In this document: in pieces, positions 47,179-56,227 of the stretch
Layout: every line of letters starts with the position of its first letter
Numbering within the stretch: position 1 is the stretch's first letter
Made by a program: the position numbers and the translations under genes
Source of the DNA: Oscillatoria nigro-viridis PCC 7112
Lineage (GTDB): Bacteria; Cyanobacteriota; Cyanobacteriia; Cyanobacteriales; Microcoleaceae
Reading direction: 5' to 3'
DNA length: 64,000 nucleotides
Assembly (NCBI RefSeq): GCF_000317475.1
Contig: NC_019729.1
Location: 2,308,501 to 2,372,500 of the forward strand
Notes under the pieces: generated by a model
What the model was told of the DNA's origin: nothing
The model's input: only the letters and a program-made list of their open reading frames with translations
Databases searched by the model: none

Positions 47179-47412
47179 ATGCAGCATTTAGGGAAAAAAT
47201 ACTGAAAAACGGTTTAATCGCAGAGTTTTATCTTATCCTATCGCCCTTATTGAATTTAAATAGCCGTCAGATAGAATTTGCATTGTGCGATCGACTTGTG
47301 CCATAACTAGGTCAACCGAAAAAAGTAGAAAATTTGTAGCTGCTTGTTGAGCGCGATCGCATTTTTGCGCTCGCCACCCAATTTAAACCAGAAAACCCCA
47401 TTCAATTCTCCC
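47179..47412. other. Spacer between psb27 terminator and the GH10-like gene
   Basis: AT-rich, no repeat or gene recognised. It should contain the promoter of the downstream gene. Confidence 0.4.
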
Positions 47413-49056
47413 ATGAAAATTGCACCAACTCGCATCGCGAATTTTCAACACCAGCGACGCTTTTTCAGTGCGGTAACTGCTGTTTTAACCAGTAGCTTCA
47501 TCAGCCAGCTTGTTTGGCCGTTTATCGGAAATCAACCAGCTTTGGCCCAAACATCAGCCTATTGCCAATTATCCCAAGAACAGGTCAATCAAAAAGAAGA
47601 CTTGCGCCGCGCCGCGCTGTCGGGAAAACCGGAATCTCAGCAAGCATATTTTGCTGTTTTGAACAAACACGCGCGGGAAATAGCAGAATGCCGCCAAAAA
47701 ACTTGGCCCGAAACCCAAGCAATTTGGCTGCGTTTGTATCCCTGCGATGTCAGACCCGGAGAAATCGATCGAGTATTAGACAAAGTTGTGAATAAAGGCT
47801 ACAACCAAGTCTATATCGAAGTGTTTTACGATGGTCAAGTGCTGCTCCCAGCAGCCGACAATCCTACGGCTTGGCCTTCTGTTTTGAGAAATCGCGGTTA
47901 CGAGAAATACGATTTGTTAGAAAAGGCGATCGCCAAAGGCAAACAACGAGGTTTAAAAGTTTATGCTTGGTTGTTTACAATGAACTTTGGCTATACCTAT
48001 TCTCAGCGTCCCGACAGACAGCAAACCCTCGCTATCAACGGTAAAAATCAGACAACTTTAACAGTAGTTCAAGACCCAGGAATTAACGATGACTTAGGAG
48101 AAGTTCCGGGCAATCAAGCCTTTATCGATCCGTACAACCCACAAGCACGGCAAGACTATACTTTGTTAGTAAATCAAATAATCAAGCGCCAACCGCAAGG
48201 AATGTTATTCGACTACATTCGCTATCTACGGGGCGTCGGGCCTGCTTCAGTTGCTACAAAAGTTCAAGACTTGTGGATTTACGGCCCAGCATCGCAGCAA
48301 GTTCTTTTGCAGCGGGCTACCAATCAGCAAGGGCGAGATTTAATTCAGCGGTATTTGACTAAAGGATTTATCAATCCTAATGACGTTCAAGCAGTAGTCA
48401 AACAGTATCCAACTGAGCGAGAACCTCTTTGGCAGGGCCGAATTTCGCAGGCGATGTCAGTAGCAACTACAGCTTCTAGAAGTCAGAATGCCGCATCCAG
48501 ATCTGCCTCAACAACTCCCGCAGCTAACAAGCCAAACCCTGCAAGTCCCACACCAAAACCGACACCGCCGCTTCCCGATACTGGCACTCTGCAAAAAGAC
48601 CTGTGGAAACTGAGCGTTGCTCACGCAGTCCAAGGGATTTTAGATTTTTTGGGGATAGCAATTCAACCAGCTCAAAGGATGGGAATTCCTGTAGGAGCCG
48701 TGTTTTTTCCCACTGCAAATCAAGCGATAAATCAAGGAGGATATGATTCTAGATTGCAGCCTTGGGACACATTTCCGGCTGCTATAGAATTCCACGCCAT
48801 GTCTTACGGAAATTGCGGGGATGTAAGCTGCATTGTGCCGCAGGTGCAGCGGACAGTAAGTTTAGCGCCTGCAGGAGCAAAAATTATTCCTGCCATTGCT
48901 GGAGATTGGGGAAAACCTCTAAAAAATCGGCCGTCTTTGGAGATTCAAATGCGGGCAATTCGCTCGGCGACGCCGCAAATTAATGCGGTGAGTCATTTTG
49001 CTTTTGGGTGGCAAGAACCGGAGGATGAAAGGGCGCGGCAAACTTGCCGATTGTAG
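47413..49056 (+). CDS. Secreted family-10-like glycosyl hydrolase (GHL10/DUF187)
   Basis: This protein of about 547 residues has an N-terminal export signal (hydrophobic 20-38, cleavage near PALAQ). The catalytic TIM-barrel-like part includes IWLRLYPCDVRPGEIDRVLD, YNQVYIEVFYDGQVL, GLKVYAWLFTMNFGYTYS and PQGMLFDYIRYLRG, the pattern of GHL10/DUF187 proteins. These cleave or remodel exopolysaccharide or cell wall glycans. A proline/serine/threonine-rich linker (about 350-390) separates a second segment. The start is ATG 47413, since an upstream TTG at 47344 adds unlike sequence. Confidence 0.85.
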   Translation: MKIAPTRIANFQHQRRFFSAVTAVLTSSFISQLVWPFIGNQPALAQTSAYCQLSQEQVNQKEDLRRAALSGKPESQQAYFAVLNKHAREIAECRQKTWPETQAIWLRLYPCDVRPGEIDRVLDKVVNKGYNQVYIEVFYDGQVLLPAADNPTAWPSVLRNRGYEKYDLLEKAIAKGKQRGLKVYAWLFTMNFGYTYSQRPDRQQTLAINGKNQTTLTVVQDPGINDDLGEVPGNQAFIDPYNPQARQDYTLLVNQIIKRQPQGMLFDYIRYLRGVGPASVATKVQDLWIYGPASQQVLLQRATNQQGRDLIQRYLTKGFINPNDVQAVVKQYPTEREPLWQGRISQAMSVATTASRSQNAASRSASTTPAANKPNPASPTPKPTPPLPDTGTLQKDLWKLSVAHAVQGILDFLGIAIQPAQRMGIPVGAVFFPTANQAINQGGYDSRLQPWDTFPAAIEFHAMSYGNCGDVSCIVPQVQRTVSLAPAGAKIIPAIAGDWGKPLKNRPSLEIQMRAIRSATPQINAVSHFAFGWQEPEDERARQTCRL

Positions 49057-49137
49057 ATATATTTCTGGACGCAAAGGGTGTCATCACCTTGTTTTATGGT
49101 CGTCGCAAGAGCATGAAAGGGTAGATTTTTGAGCAAT

Positions 49138-49204
49138 AAACCGGGTTTTATTATCGGAATCAGCGGCGAATCACGATTGATTTGCCTAAGAAAACCCGGT
49201 TTTT
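49138..49204. terminator. AAACCGGGTTTT inverted repeat, possible terminator
   Basis: AAACCGGGTTTT at 49138-49149 and AAAACCCGGTTT at 49191-49203 can pair around a 41-base loop. The AAACCCGGTTT core recurs at 52322-52354, so this is a dispersed element that may also terminate transcription. Confidence 0.5.
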
Positions 49205-49319
49205 GCCTAAGTCTTGCTGGAGTAGGATCGACCTTTTGAACAAAAAATAATTTACCAAACTTTCAAGCTGGCAGAACAATCAGGCATAATGAGATTGTTC
49301 AAAATAAATCCTATAACTG

Positions 49320-50216
49320 ATGAGTCCCAAAGGCAATAAAAAACGGGTTATTAAAACCGTTATATTTATCGGATTGACCCTCACAATTTCTCTGTTGTCG
49401 GAAAACAAAAAAACCGCCAATTCAAATCCGCTAATACCGATCGCACCCGTTGAAAATCCCCCGCCAAACCTCCTGAAACCCCGAAAACTCAAAACACCTC
49501 CTTCTCCCTCCCCAACTCCCTCTCCCAAACCTCCCGAACAACCTTTAGTCTTCGCACCGCCGGCGCAATTTCGCAGCCAGATTGTGTATAAAGCCGGTAT
49601 TAACAACTCAAAAGTTATCGCCCTGACATTTGACGATGGCCCAACGCCTGAAACTTTGAAAATATTAGAAGTTTTGCAGAAACATCAAGTTGTGGGCACA
49701 TTTTTCTGCTTGGGTGCAAATTTGCGGGAGTATCCAGAAATTGCGAAAAGAGTTGTGCAAGCGGGAAATGCGATCGGCAACCATACTTGGCATCACTATT
49801 CTCATAATGTTACCGAAAAAACAGCCTCCGATGAAATAGATAATACTGGTGTTCATATTTATCGATCGACTGGGGCAAAAAGTTTGTTGTTTCGCCCTCC
49901 CGGCGGGCGCTTAAATAACGGTTTGGCAGATTACGCTAAAAAGAAAAATTATGTAGTGGTGATGTGGTCGATCGACCCTAAAGACTTTCTGCAACCTCCG
50001 GCGGCTGCGATCGCCCGTAGCGTGCTATCCCAAGCTTCAACGGGGGCGATCGTATTGTTGCACGACGGCGGCGGAAATCGCCAGCAAACAGTCGAGGCCC
50101 TATCTGCAATTATTCCCAAACTCAAACAGCAGGGATATCGTTTTCTAACCGTGCCGCAATTGCTGCAAATGCAAGTAGCCCAAAAACAACAAACTGCCGA
50201 TCAAAAATCCCCATAA
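49320..50216 (+). CDS. Polysaccharide deacetylase (NodB domain)
   Basis: This 298-residue carbohydrate esterase 4 protein removes N-acetyl groups from peptidoglycan or chitin-like polymers. After an N-terminal hydrophobic anchor (about 10-28) and a proline-rich linker (PSPSPTPSPKPPEQP), the NodB domain carries motif 1 TFDDGP, motif 2 HTWHHYSH (zinc histidines), motif 3 RPPGG and motif 4/5 LLHDGG. Probably acts in the periplasm or outer envelope. The start ATG at 49320 comes just after a hydrophilic leader. Confidence 0.92.
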   Translation: MSPKGNKKRVIKTVIFIGLTLTISLLSENKKTANSNPLIPIAPVENPPPNLLKPRKLKTPPSPSPTPSPKPPEQPLVFAPPAQFRSQIVYKAGINNSKVIALTFDDGPTPETLKILEVLQKHQVVGTFFCLGANLREYPEIAKRVVQAGNAIGNHTWHHYSHNVTEKTASDEIDNTGVHIYRSTGAKSLLFRPPGGRLNNGLADYAKKKNYVVVMWSIDPKDFLQPPAAAIARSVLSQASTGAIVLLHDGGGNRQQTVEALSAIIPKLKQQGYRFLTVPQLLQMQVAQKQQTADQKSP

Positions 50217-50254
50217 ACAAACATCTCACCAAAATTAACTTACTGGGAATTTCA

Positions 50255-50285
50255 TCTGCGTTCATTTGCGTTCATCTGCGGTTGA
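50255..50285. repeat. Fragment of the GCAGATAAACGC dispersed repeat
   Basis: TCTGCGTTCATTTGCGTTCA followed by TCTGCGGTTG matches the half-repeat at 451-537, between the NodB gene and the nuclease-like gene. Confidence 0.6.
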
Positions 50286-50339
50286 AAATCCCAATTATGC
50301 TAAACTTATTAACAACCATAAAACCATTTATTAATCATC

Positions 50340-50963
50340 ATGCAAAAACTACAAACAAGAGATATCAACCTCCGCTATCTAATCGATAACTTCGGCTTGC
50401 AGCGAGTTCGCAACAGCGAATTTTTCCGAGAATGGCAAGAAAACTTACCCGAAGTAACCGACTCAGAAAAACAATTGCTCGATCGCGTTCAAGACATATA
50501 CTTCAACTTGGTAGACAACCCGCCTGTATTGGAAAATGCAGTCAAGCTAACAATCATCAGCCCCATTTTGTTTATTGCCGGTCTGTATGAGTCTCCTTTT
50601 CAAGTCAAAGCCGAAAAGTCGATCGCCATTCAAGAGGAAGACGAAGGCAGAATCATCGAAGGCAGAATAGATATCCTAATTATGAAAGCAAACTTGTGGG
50701 TGACAGTAATAGAATCCAAACAACTTGCTTTTTCCACAGACGAAGCACTTTCCCAACTCCTGACATATATGCTGGCAGATCCCAATCCTGAAACTCCTAC
50801 TTTTGGGATGATTTCTACAGGTGCTAACTTCTCTTTTGTGAAGTTAGTTAGAGGCGAAACTCCCCAGTATGCGCGATCGGCGGAATTTGTTATTTCCAAT
50901 CCCGGCAATGAATTGTACCGCGTTTTGCAGATTTTAAAACGCCTGAGTAAACTCCCAGACTAG
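50340..50963 (+). CDS. Predicted PD-(D/E)XK-type nuclease (restriction-like N-terminal domain)
   Basis: This 207-residue protein resembles HsdR-N/restriction subunit R nuclease domains. EGRIDILIMKANLWVTVIESK contains the motif order E...D...ExK of PD-(D/E)XK folds (Asp in GRIDIL, then ESK). LSQLLTYMLADPNPETP also fits the family helix. No modification or specificity gene is nearby, so it is an orphan and its role is unknown; defence or DNA metabolism are both possible. Confidence 0.7.
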   Translation: MQKLQTRDINLRYLIDNFGLQRVRNSEFFREWQENLPEVTDSEKQLLDRVQDIYFNLVDNPPVLENAVKLTIISPILFIAGLYESPFQVKAEKSIAIQEEDEGRIIEGRIDILIMKANLWVTVIESKQLAFSTDEALSQLLTYMLADPNPETPTFGMISTGANFSFVKLVRGETPQYARSAEFVISNPGNELYRVLQILKRLSKLPD

Positions 50964-51037
50964 CAATAAAAGCCATTTTGAGTTATCTTTCAAAGCAGAC
51001 AATATCTAATATCTCAAATTTCTCTCCTGGTGCGAGC

Positions 51038-52315
51038 ATGGTAAATTACTCTATAGTCGGCGCTGTGGCAATAGGTTCTGTCTGCTGGGCAGAAATAATA
51101 CGAGACTTTTATCACGTCGCGTCCCATTATTGGGCACCCCTGCAAAAGCTGCACACTTGGCATCACCGCGTTTTCCGCCCGAATTTGACCCCCGTCAGCG
51201 AGACAATTTACAAGCAAGCACACTGGCGTCACGACGTGCCCGAAGCTGCGGCGATGATGGTTTTGGGCTTGTTGCTGTGGGTTGTAGCTTATTTTGGGCT
51301 GCCGGAATACCACTGGGGCGCAGCAGCCGGTTGTATTTATACTTTAGGCTTTTTGTTGAGCGCGATCGCCCGCGGGATCGGTATCAAAGGTGCAGACAAA
51401 TTAACCGACATCACCCACCAACCGGGAGACTTCCTGACTCCCCCTGGCAAGTGGTTAGTTAATAAACCTTATCACTGGCGGCACCACTTCGACAATCAAA
51501 ATGCTTACTATTGCGGTACTTTCACCTTAATAGATAAACTTATGGGTACAGCACTTTCTCTCAAAGGCAAAACTGTAGCCGTCACCGGTGCATCGGGAAC
51601 TTTAGGGCGATCGCTTCTCAAAAACCTGCACAAAGCTGGTGCAAAAGTTATCGCCCTCACCTCTGGAAATGAGGAAATTACTTTGAATTTAGAGGGCGAA
51701 AGTTTACCTGTAAAAACCATAACTTGGCAAACTGGCCAAGAGGCAGACTTAGCCCTATTGTTAGAAAAAATCGATATTCTCGTCATCAATCACGGGATTA
51801 ACGTACACGGAGAAAGAACAGGAGAAGCGATCGCAAACTCCTACGAAATTAACACTTTTTCCGCGTGGCGGCTGATGGAACTCTTTTTCTTAACAGTCCG
51901 CACTAACGAAAACATCGCTTGCAAAGAAGTCTGGATCAACACTTCAGAAGCAGAAGTAATTCCCGCTGTCAGTCCCCTCTACGAACTCAGCAAACGCGCC
52001 CTGGGAGATTTAGTCACCCTGCGGCGGCTGGACGCGCCCTGCATCGTTCGCAAACTGATTTTAGGGCCGTTTAAAAGCAACTTAAACCCGATCGGCATCA
52101 TGTCTCCCGACTGGGTAGCGCAGCAAATTGTCAAACAAGCTAAAGCTGATGTTCGCAATATCATCGTGACAATTAATCCTTTGACTTTTATAGTTTTTCC
52201 AATCAAAGAGTTTTTTGTTTCTCTTTACTTCCAAATTTTCAGCCGGAAAGCGATTTCAGAGATTAAAGCATCGGCGGCATCGGAAAAATCTAGCGTTGAA
52301 TCTAAGATTAATTGA
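51038..52315 (+). CDS. Fusion of a fatty-acid-hydroxylase/sterol-desaturase domain with a short-chain dehydrogenase
   Basis: This protein of about 425 residues has an N-terminal membrane diiron domain with histidine clusters (DFYHVASHYW, HTWHHRVF, HWRHH) of the fatty acid hydroxylase superfamily. A Rossmann-fold SDR follows: cofactor loop TGASGTLGRSLLKNL, NHGIN and YELSK with catalytic Tyr/Lys. The two halves together suggest hydroxylation followed by oxidation or reduction of the same lipid or carotenoid-like substrate. I chose ATG 51038 (MVNYSIVGAV); TTG 50978 would add 20 residues with no membrane character. The DNA immediately downstream holds an AAACCCGGTTT hairpin. Confidence 0.87.
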   Translation: MVNYSIVGAVAIGSVCWAEIIRDFYHVASHYWAPLQKLHTWHHRVFRPNLTPVSETIYKQAHWRHDVPEAAAMMVLGLLLWVVAYFGLPEYHWGAAAGCIYTLGFLLSAIARGIGIKGADKLTDITHQPGDFLTPPGKWLVNKPYHWRHHFDNQNAYYCGTFTLIDKLMGTALSLKGKTVAVTGASGTLGRSLLKNLHKAGAKVIALTSGNEEITLNLEGESLPVKTITWQTGQEADLALLLEKIDILVINHGINVHGERTGEAIANSYEINTFSAWRLMELFFLTVRTNENIACKEVWINTSEAEVIPAVSPLYELSKRALGDLVTLRRLDAPCIVRKLILGPFKSNLNPIGIMSPDWVAQQIVKQAKADVRNIIVTINPLTFIVFPIKEFFVSLYFQIFSRKAISEIKASAASEKSSVESKIN

Positions 52316-52321
52316 CAAACA

Positions 52322-52354
52322 AGAAACCCGGTTTTTTAGATAAACCGGGTTTCT
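52322..52354. terminator. AGAAACCCGGTTT hairpin terminator
   Basis: AGAAACCCGGTTT (52322-52334) and AAACCGGGTTTCT (52342-52354) pair perfectly over 13 bases around a seven-base loop, 6 bases after the preceding gene stop. Confidence 0.65.
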
Positions 52355-52462
52355 AACTGGGGATGTAATACCAAATTCGGCTTTAATACCCCTTTTATGC
52401 TTTAGTCGCTCTCAGCAGAGACCAAAGTTTGTCTAAGATCGGTTTTAACCGTTGAGTTTTAT

Positions 52463-53062
52463 CTAATTACTAACCTCAGCCATTTCAATGACGCGGCCGT
52501 CATAATCCTTGACCAAAAAATTCAGCGGCTTTTCCCGGCGAATTTTATAACTAATGCCGCGAGTTTGTACCCTCATCAATAGCTGATCCAAACAATCGCG
52601 ATCGAAACAAACGTGACGCTGGCGATTTTTTTCCCCTACACCGGCCCCGCTAATAATGTGCAGTTGGGTATTTTTCATCAACTGATACCACAAACCCTCG
52701 GGACTCCCCATTGTTTGAGAGGTCGTTGCCCTCCCGACATTCGGCGACAAATACAGCGGATCGATACCTGTTGTGCCCAAAGTTTGCTCGTAATTGTAGT
52801 AGTAGTGCAGCGGCACTTCTGCTACGGGCAGGTTTAGCATACCTTCATAGAACTCCCTCGCTTGTCCGAGATCCGATACCATCACCGTGTGCACCTTCGG
52901 AGCACTGGTGAGAAACATCCACATCGCCCCCGCATAGGCGGCCAGCAACATTACCATAATCCCTTGAGTCGAAAACAAGCTGTCCAGGGGCAGGGACGGC
53001 AAAAAAGAGCTCAAGTACAAAGGCCGAAGTCCAAAAGCAATAAAACTAACTGCTAGAGTCAT
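52463..53062 (-). CDS. Glyoxalase/VOC superfamily protein with N-terminal membrane segments
   Basis: This 199-residue protein has hydrophobic stretches at about 3-26 and 33-50, then a VOC-like domain: VHTVMVSDLGQAREFYEGML, RHVCFDRDCLDQLLMRVQTR and VKDYDGRVIEMAEV. In VOC enzymes paired betaalphabetabetabeta modules bind a metal through His/Glu residues. Here His at KVHTV, His at RHVCF and Glu at VIEMAE are candidates. The substrate is unknown. The membrane tether is unusual for this family. Confidence 0.8.
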   Translation of the reverse strand: MTLAVSFIAFGLRPLYLSSFLPSLPLDSLFSTQGIMVMLLAAYAGAMWMFLTSAPKVHTVMVSDLGQAREFYEGMLNLPVAEVPLHYYYNYEQTLGTTGIDPLYLSPNVGRATTSQTMGSPEGLWYQLMKNTQLHIISGAGVGEKNRQRHVCFDRDCLDQLLMRVQTRGISYKIRREKPLNFLVKDYDGRVIEMAEVSN

Positions 53063-53182
53063 GAATTATAAGAAAGGGTAAACAACGAAATTTAGGAAGA
53101 TTGCAGTCGCGATCGCCCGCGAGACTTAAACTATTAGCTTAGCCATCTATGTTAGCAAAAACTAGCGGTTAGGCCTTACCCG

Positions 53183-53587
53183 ATGAAAGTCTTTGTCTAC
53201 GGCACTCTCAAACCCGGGGAGTCCAACTACCTCCGCTACTGCGAAGGAAAAGTTGTGGATGCTTGCCCCGCGATCGCCCGCGGTCAACTTTTTGCCCTGC
53301 CGATCGGCTATCCTGCGATGGTGGTCGGAGACGGCACAGTCTGCGGTTTTCTCCTCTGTTTCGCTTCCTCGGCTATTTTGGACGATTTAGACCGATTGGA
53401 AGACTATCATCCGCTGCGGGAACCGAAACAAAACGAATATCAGCGGCAGGAAATCGAAATCTTCGATCGACATCTCAAACCTTTAGGCACGGCTTGGGCT
53501 TACTTCATGTTACCCGATCGCGTTCGTTCCCTAGGAGGCATCTGGCTGCCCGACGGCAGGTGGGAAAATCGGTTTTTCACCAAATAA
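53183..53587 (+). CDS. Gamma-glutamylcyclotransferase-like protein
   Basis: This 134-residue AIG2/GGCT-fold protein starts with the family motif VFVYGTLKPGESNY, with the conserved catalytic-region glutamate near LDRLEDYHP and a C-terminal W/Y-rich end. Proteins of this type release 5-oxoproline from gamma-glutamyl amino acids or act on related isopeptide bonds. Single-copy gene; the end overlaps the tail of the neighbouring regulator relic (convergent). Confidence 0.88.
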   Translation: MKVFVYGTLKPGESNYLRYCEGKVVDACPAIARGQLFALPIGYPAMVVGDGTVCGFLLCFASSAILDDLDRLEDYHPLREPKQNEYQRQEIEIFDRHLKPLGTAWAYFMLPDRVRSLGGIWLPDGRWENRFFTK

Positions 53588-54323
53588 GGTGTTTAATGAC
53601 GATGAGCTTAGGAAATAGCCATTGCTGTGGGTTCGGATCGAACCTGTAACCGTAACCCCGAATAGTTTTAATAAACTGCGACCCAGTAGCATCAACTTCA
53701 ATCATTTTCTTGCGAATCTAACCGATATGCACGCTAACAACTTGGTCTTCTCCTGTGTCGTTGCAGTTCAACCCCCAGATTTTTTCGATTAGCTTTTGGC
53801 GACTCCAAGATTGACCGGAATGGATTGCCAAAAAATGCAATATCTTAAATTCCAAGGCTGTTAACTTGATAATTTTGTCGTTGAGTGTTGCTTCTCGACG
53901 CACTGAATCGATCGCGAATCGATCGAATACAATCCGTGATGGAGTCACGCACCTCATGCGTCTCAACACAACTTCTATACGAATTGCCAACTCTGCCAAA
54001 CCACAGGGTTTGCAGATATAGTCATCAGCACCTGCGGACAGGACTTTAAGTCGATCGGCTTCGTCTGTGCGGCTGCTTAGTACAATCACAAAAACATTAG
54101 TACGGCGCTGCATTTCCTGGCAGAGGTGATAGCCTGTAGTATCCGGCAAATTCCAATCAAGAACTACTAGCAGTGGCTTGAATTTATCAAACAATTCTCA
54201 AGCCGTCTCGCCATCTGCTGCCGAATCTACTTGATATTTCTGATTTAAAAAACGATGAACTAGATTGCGGATTGATGAGTCATCATCCACAACGATAATC
54301 TTGGGAATAGTATCAGTAATCAT
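53577..54323 (-). pseudogene. OmpR-type response regulator with two in-frame stop codons
   Basis: Reading from ATG 54323, the receiver begins IPKIIVVDDDSSIRNLVHRF, and the phospho-acceptor is in LLVVLDWNLPDTTGYHL. The winged-helix domain (LTALEFKILHFLAIHSGQSW, then KTIRGYGYRFDPNP) ends near TGA 53577. Everything is in one frame except TGA at 54198-54200 (ETA-stop-ELFD) and TAG at 53718-53720 (VSVHIG-stop-IRKKM, where CAG would be expected). No indels are needed. It is therefore a recently inactivated gene or one requiring readthrough. The surviving open segment is 53718-54194. It lies directly downstream of the permuted HATPase gene, so the two were probably an operon. Confidence 0.85.
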
Positions 54324-54407
54324 CACAACAAAGTTTCTTCCTAGCGTCTATTTAAAGCTGGCAATTACAGAACAGCTTTAGTGCAGCTAAATCCCAGGTC
54401 GTTCCAA

Positions 54408-55001
54408 CTAATACAGACTTTTTTGGGAGAATTCTTCTTTCAACTTCGCTTGAATGTCAAAAGGCTCTCCCCAATCCCAAATTTTTACTTCTAGGTGTTC
54501 CTTAAATACCATTATTTCCAGCTCTATCGGAGTTTCTAATGGCAGATTTTTGTGAGCGTGGCGAACAGCATTCGTAAACCCTTCAATCACAGCAAGTTTA
54601 CACTGATGCACAACGACTAGGGGAATTGGTAGAGGATCTAACTGTTCAGCCCACGATAAAACTCGAGCAACAGCCTTGATATCAGTATTTATTTGAAGGC
54701 AGATTTTTTGAACTAGCTGGTTAGAAATTGGATCGGGTTGGGGAACTCGTTGCTTTGGCAACCCGAAATCAAAGCTAGTTAAAACATCGATCGCCCGCTT
54801 AAAAAAACCATCTTGAATGCTTTGTTGTGATGGTACTAGACCGGGCTGCTGATAAGATTTTACAATAAACAGACAGTTTCGACCGTCAGAAGTGCGAGTA
54901 TAACTTAGCTCATCGGCAATTTTGCCAATAATTTTTATACCTATCCCACCTGACGGAATTTCATCTATGTTATCTCTCATGGTGCTATCCTTTGTCATCA
55001 T
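54408..55001 (-). CDS. RsbW-like anti-sigma HATPase with motifs in permuted order
   Basis: This 197-residue protein carries all boxes of an RsbW/SpoIIAB-type ATPase but in the wrong order. Residues 17-52 (SGGIGIKIIGKIADELSYT, then RNCLFIVKSY) match the G2 box and C-terminal end of cyanobacterial anti-sigma kinases. Residues 103-186 hold what should come first: INTDIKAVARVLSWAEQ, the N box EGFTNAVRHAHK (Glu140, Asn144) and G1 box DWGEPFD (176-182). No G2 box follows the G1; the protein stops after FSQKSLY. A linker (54-100) joins the halves. Either a tandem duplication lost its outer halves, giving a circular permutant, or it is a nonfunctional relic. TAA immediately precedes the first ATG, so the start is firm. 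Confidence 0.8.
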   Translation of the reverse strand: MMTKDSTMRDNIDEIPSGGIGIKIIGKIADELSYTRTSDGRNCLFIVKSYQQPGLVPSQQSIQDGFFKRAIDVLTSFDFGLPKQRVPQPDPISNQLVQKICLQINTDIKAVARVLSWAEQLDPLPIPLVVVHQCKLAVIEGFTNAVRHAHKNLPLETPIELEIMVFKEHLEVKIWDWGEPFDIQAKLKEEFSQKSLY

Positions 55002-55203
55002 TTAATCTGTACTTTTTTACCTAAAAAAGAGAGTGGCATTCAGAACGATTAAGTTTGCATGATTTATGCCTGAGTTTTCCCGTAGGCCGTGCAGTTGTTG
55101 TCCCGATCGTTTTCTCTTTTTTGCTGGGGTCTTGACAAACTCAGTTTGCGATCGCTAAACTGAGCGAAAACTGAGATTGACAATTAGATAAGTCAATTAT
55201 ATA

Positions 55204-56227
55204 GTGACAGCCCTCAAAGCCTCTGACGAGGGATTAGTAAAAATTAAGCAAGCTAGAAAAGAAAGGGGCTTGACTGTAGAAGACCCCAGATGGCTAGTAA
55301 GCTGTCGCGCATTTAAATTGCATATTCGGGGCGGGATCATAGGCCCACCCCACTCATTGTTTTATTGTTTTTTGACATACAATTTAAATCCCGAACAGCT
55401 TAGAAGCTAGTAAAAGATTAGAGCCCGATCGAACTTGGACAGAAGTCGGGCCCTATGCCGATGGCCTCTCGCTGCCAACTTGGAGGCGCTTTTTAGGAGG
55501 AAGAGCACCCATTAAAGCTAATGCTTTCAAGGCTTTCTGCACGGTTTTGCATTTGGATTGGGAAGAAATTGTCGATCGTCCTCCACCCGAAAATCCGCAG
55601 CCACCGAATTTAGACATTGATTCGGTAGTGGAAGAGATACGGCAAAAATGCCACAGCAAAATCCAACTGCTTTACAGCACAAAGCAACTGTTGGATACTG
55701 CACAGCCCGTTGATTTCAGCAACCTCTACGTTGAAGTCAACATTTTGGAGGAAATTACCAGTTGGCAGCCGGGAGAAATTAGCGATTTACTCAGAGACTT
55801 CAACCCAGATGCGGATAAATTTAACCGCTTGGGATTAGGTAAAGTATGCCAGAAACGAGTACCAGGATTGGATGCGGTGAAATCTCACTCTAAACTCATG
55901 GTACTTGGCAAACCTGGTTCTGGTAAAACTACAGATCCAAAAAGTGACAAAGAGATATTTGCAAAATGGTGGCAAGATAACGGTTAGGCTTGGGATCGGC
56001 GATTAAGACAAATGATGATTTTGTATCCCGATATGGGTCGCGTTTGGCAATTTAGCCAACAGCAGAAGTCATTGCTGAAGAATTATTACGATGCTAATAA
56101 ATTGCTGGTAGATTGCCTCAATAGCGGTTGTAATGTCTCTCCTGCTGTGCGGCAGGAAATTGAGGAGACATTGCTGTTGCCGATCGCAAATCTCCAAAAA
56201 ACACGTGGCAAGTGCGATCGCAATTAA
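55204..56227 (+). pseudogene. NACHT-family NTPase remnant with N-terminal HTH domain
   Basis: From GTG 55204 the frame gives KASDEGLVKIKQARKERGLT and DPRWLVS; after a MITE (55299-55401) it resumes SKRLEPDRTWTEVGPYADG and PTWRRFLGGRAPIKA, the HTH-like N-terminal domain of cyanobacterial NACHT proteins. The P-loop VLGKPGSGKTT follows, but the rest of the NTPase is deleted: the next sequence (DKEIFAKWWQDNG) belongs to the C-terminal end. That tail has a TAG at 55985 (NG-stop-AWDRRLRQMM) and ends with NKLLVDCLNSGCNVSPAVRQ and EIEETLLLPIANL. NACHT proteins act as sensors in defence or signalling; this copy is clearly dead. Confidence 0.82.
55299..55401. mobile_element. Miniature inverted-repeat element (MITE) in the NACHT relic
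   Basis: A non-coding insertion of about 103 bp has 22-base imperfect terminal inverted repeats (AAGCTGTCGCGCATTTAAATTG against AAGCTGTTCGGGATTTAAATTG as complement). CTAGT occurs on both sides, but not directly at the repeat ends, so the target duplication is unclear. Removing it restores WLVS-SKRLEP coding. Confidence 0.7.
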
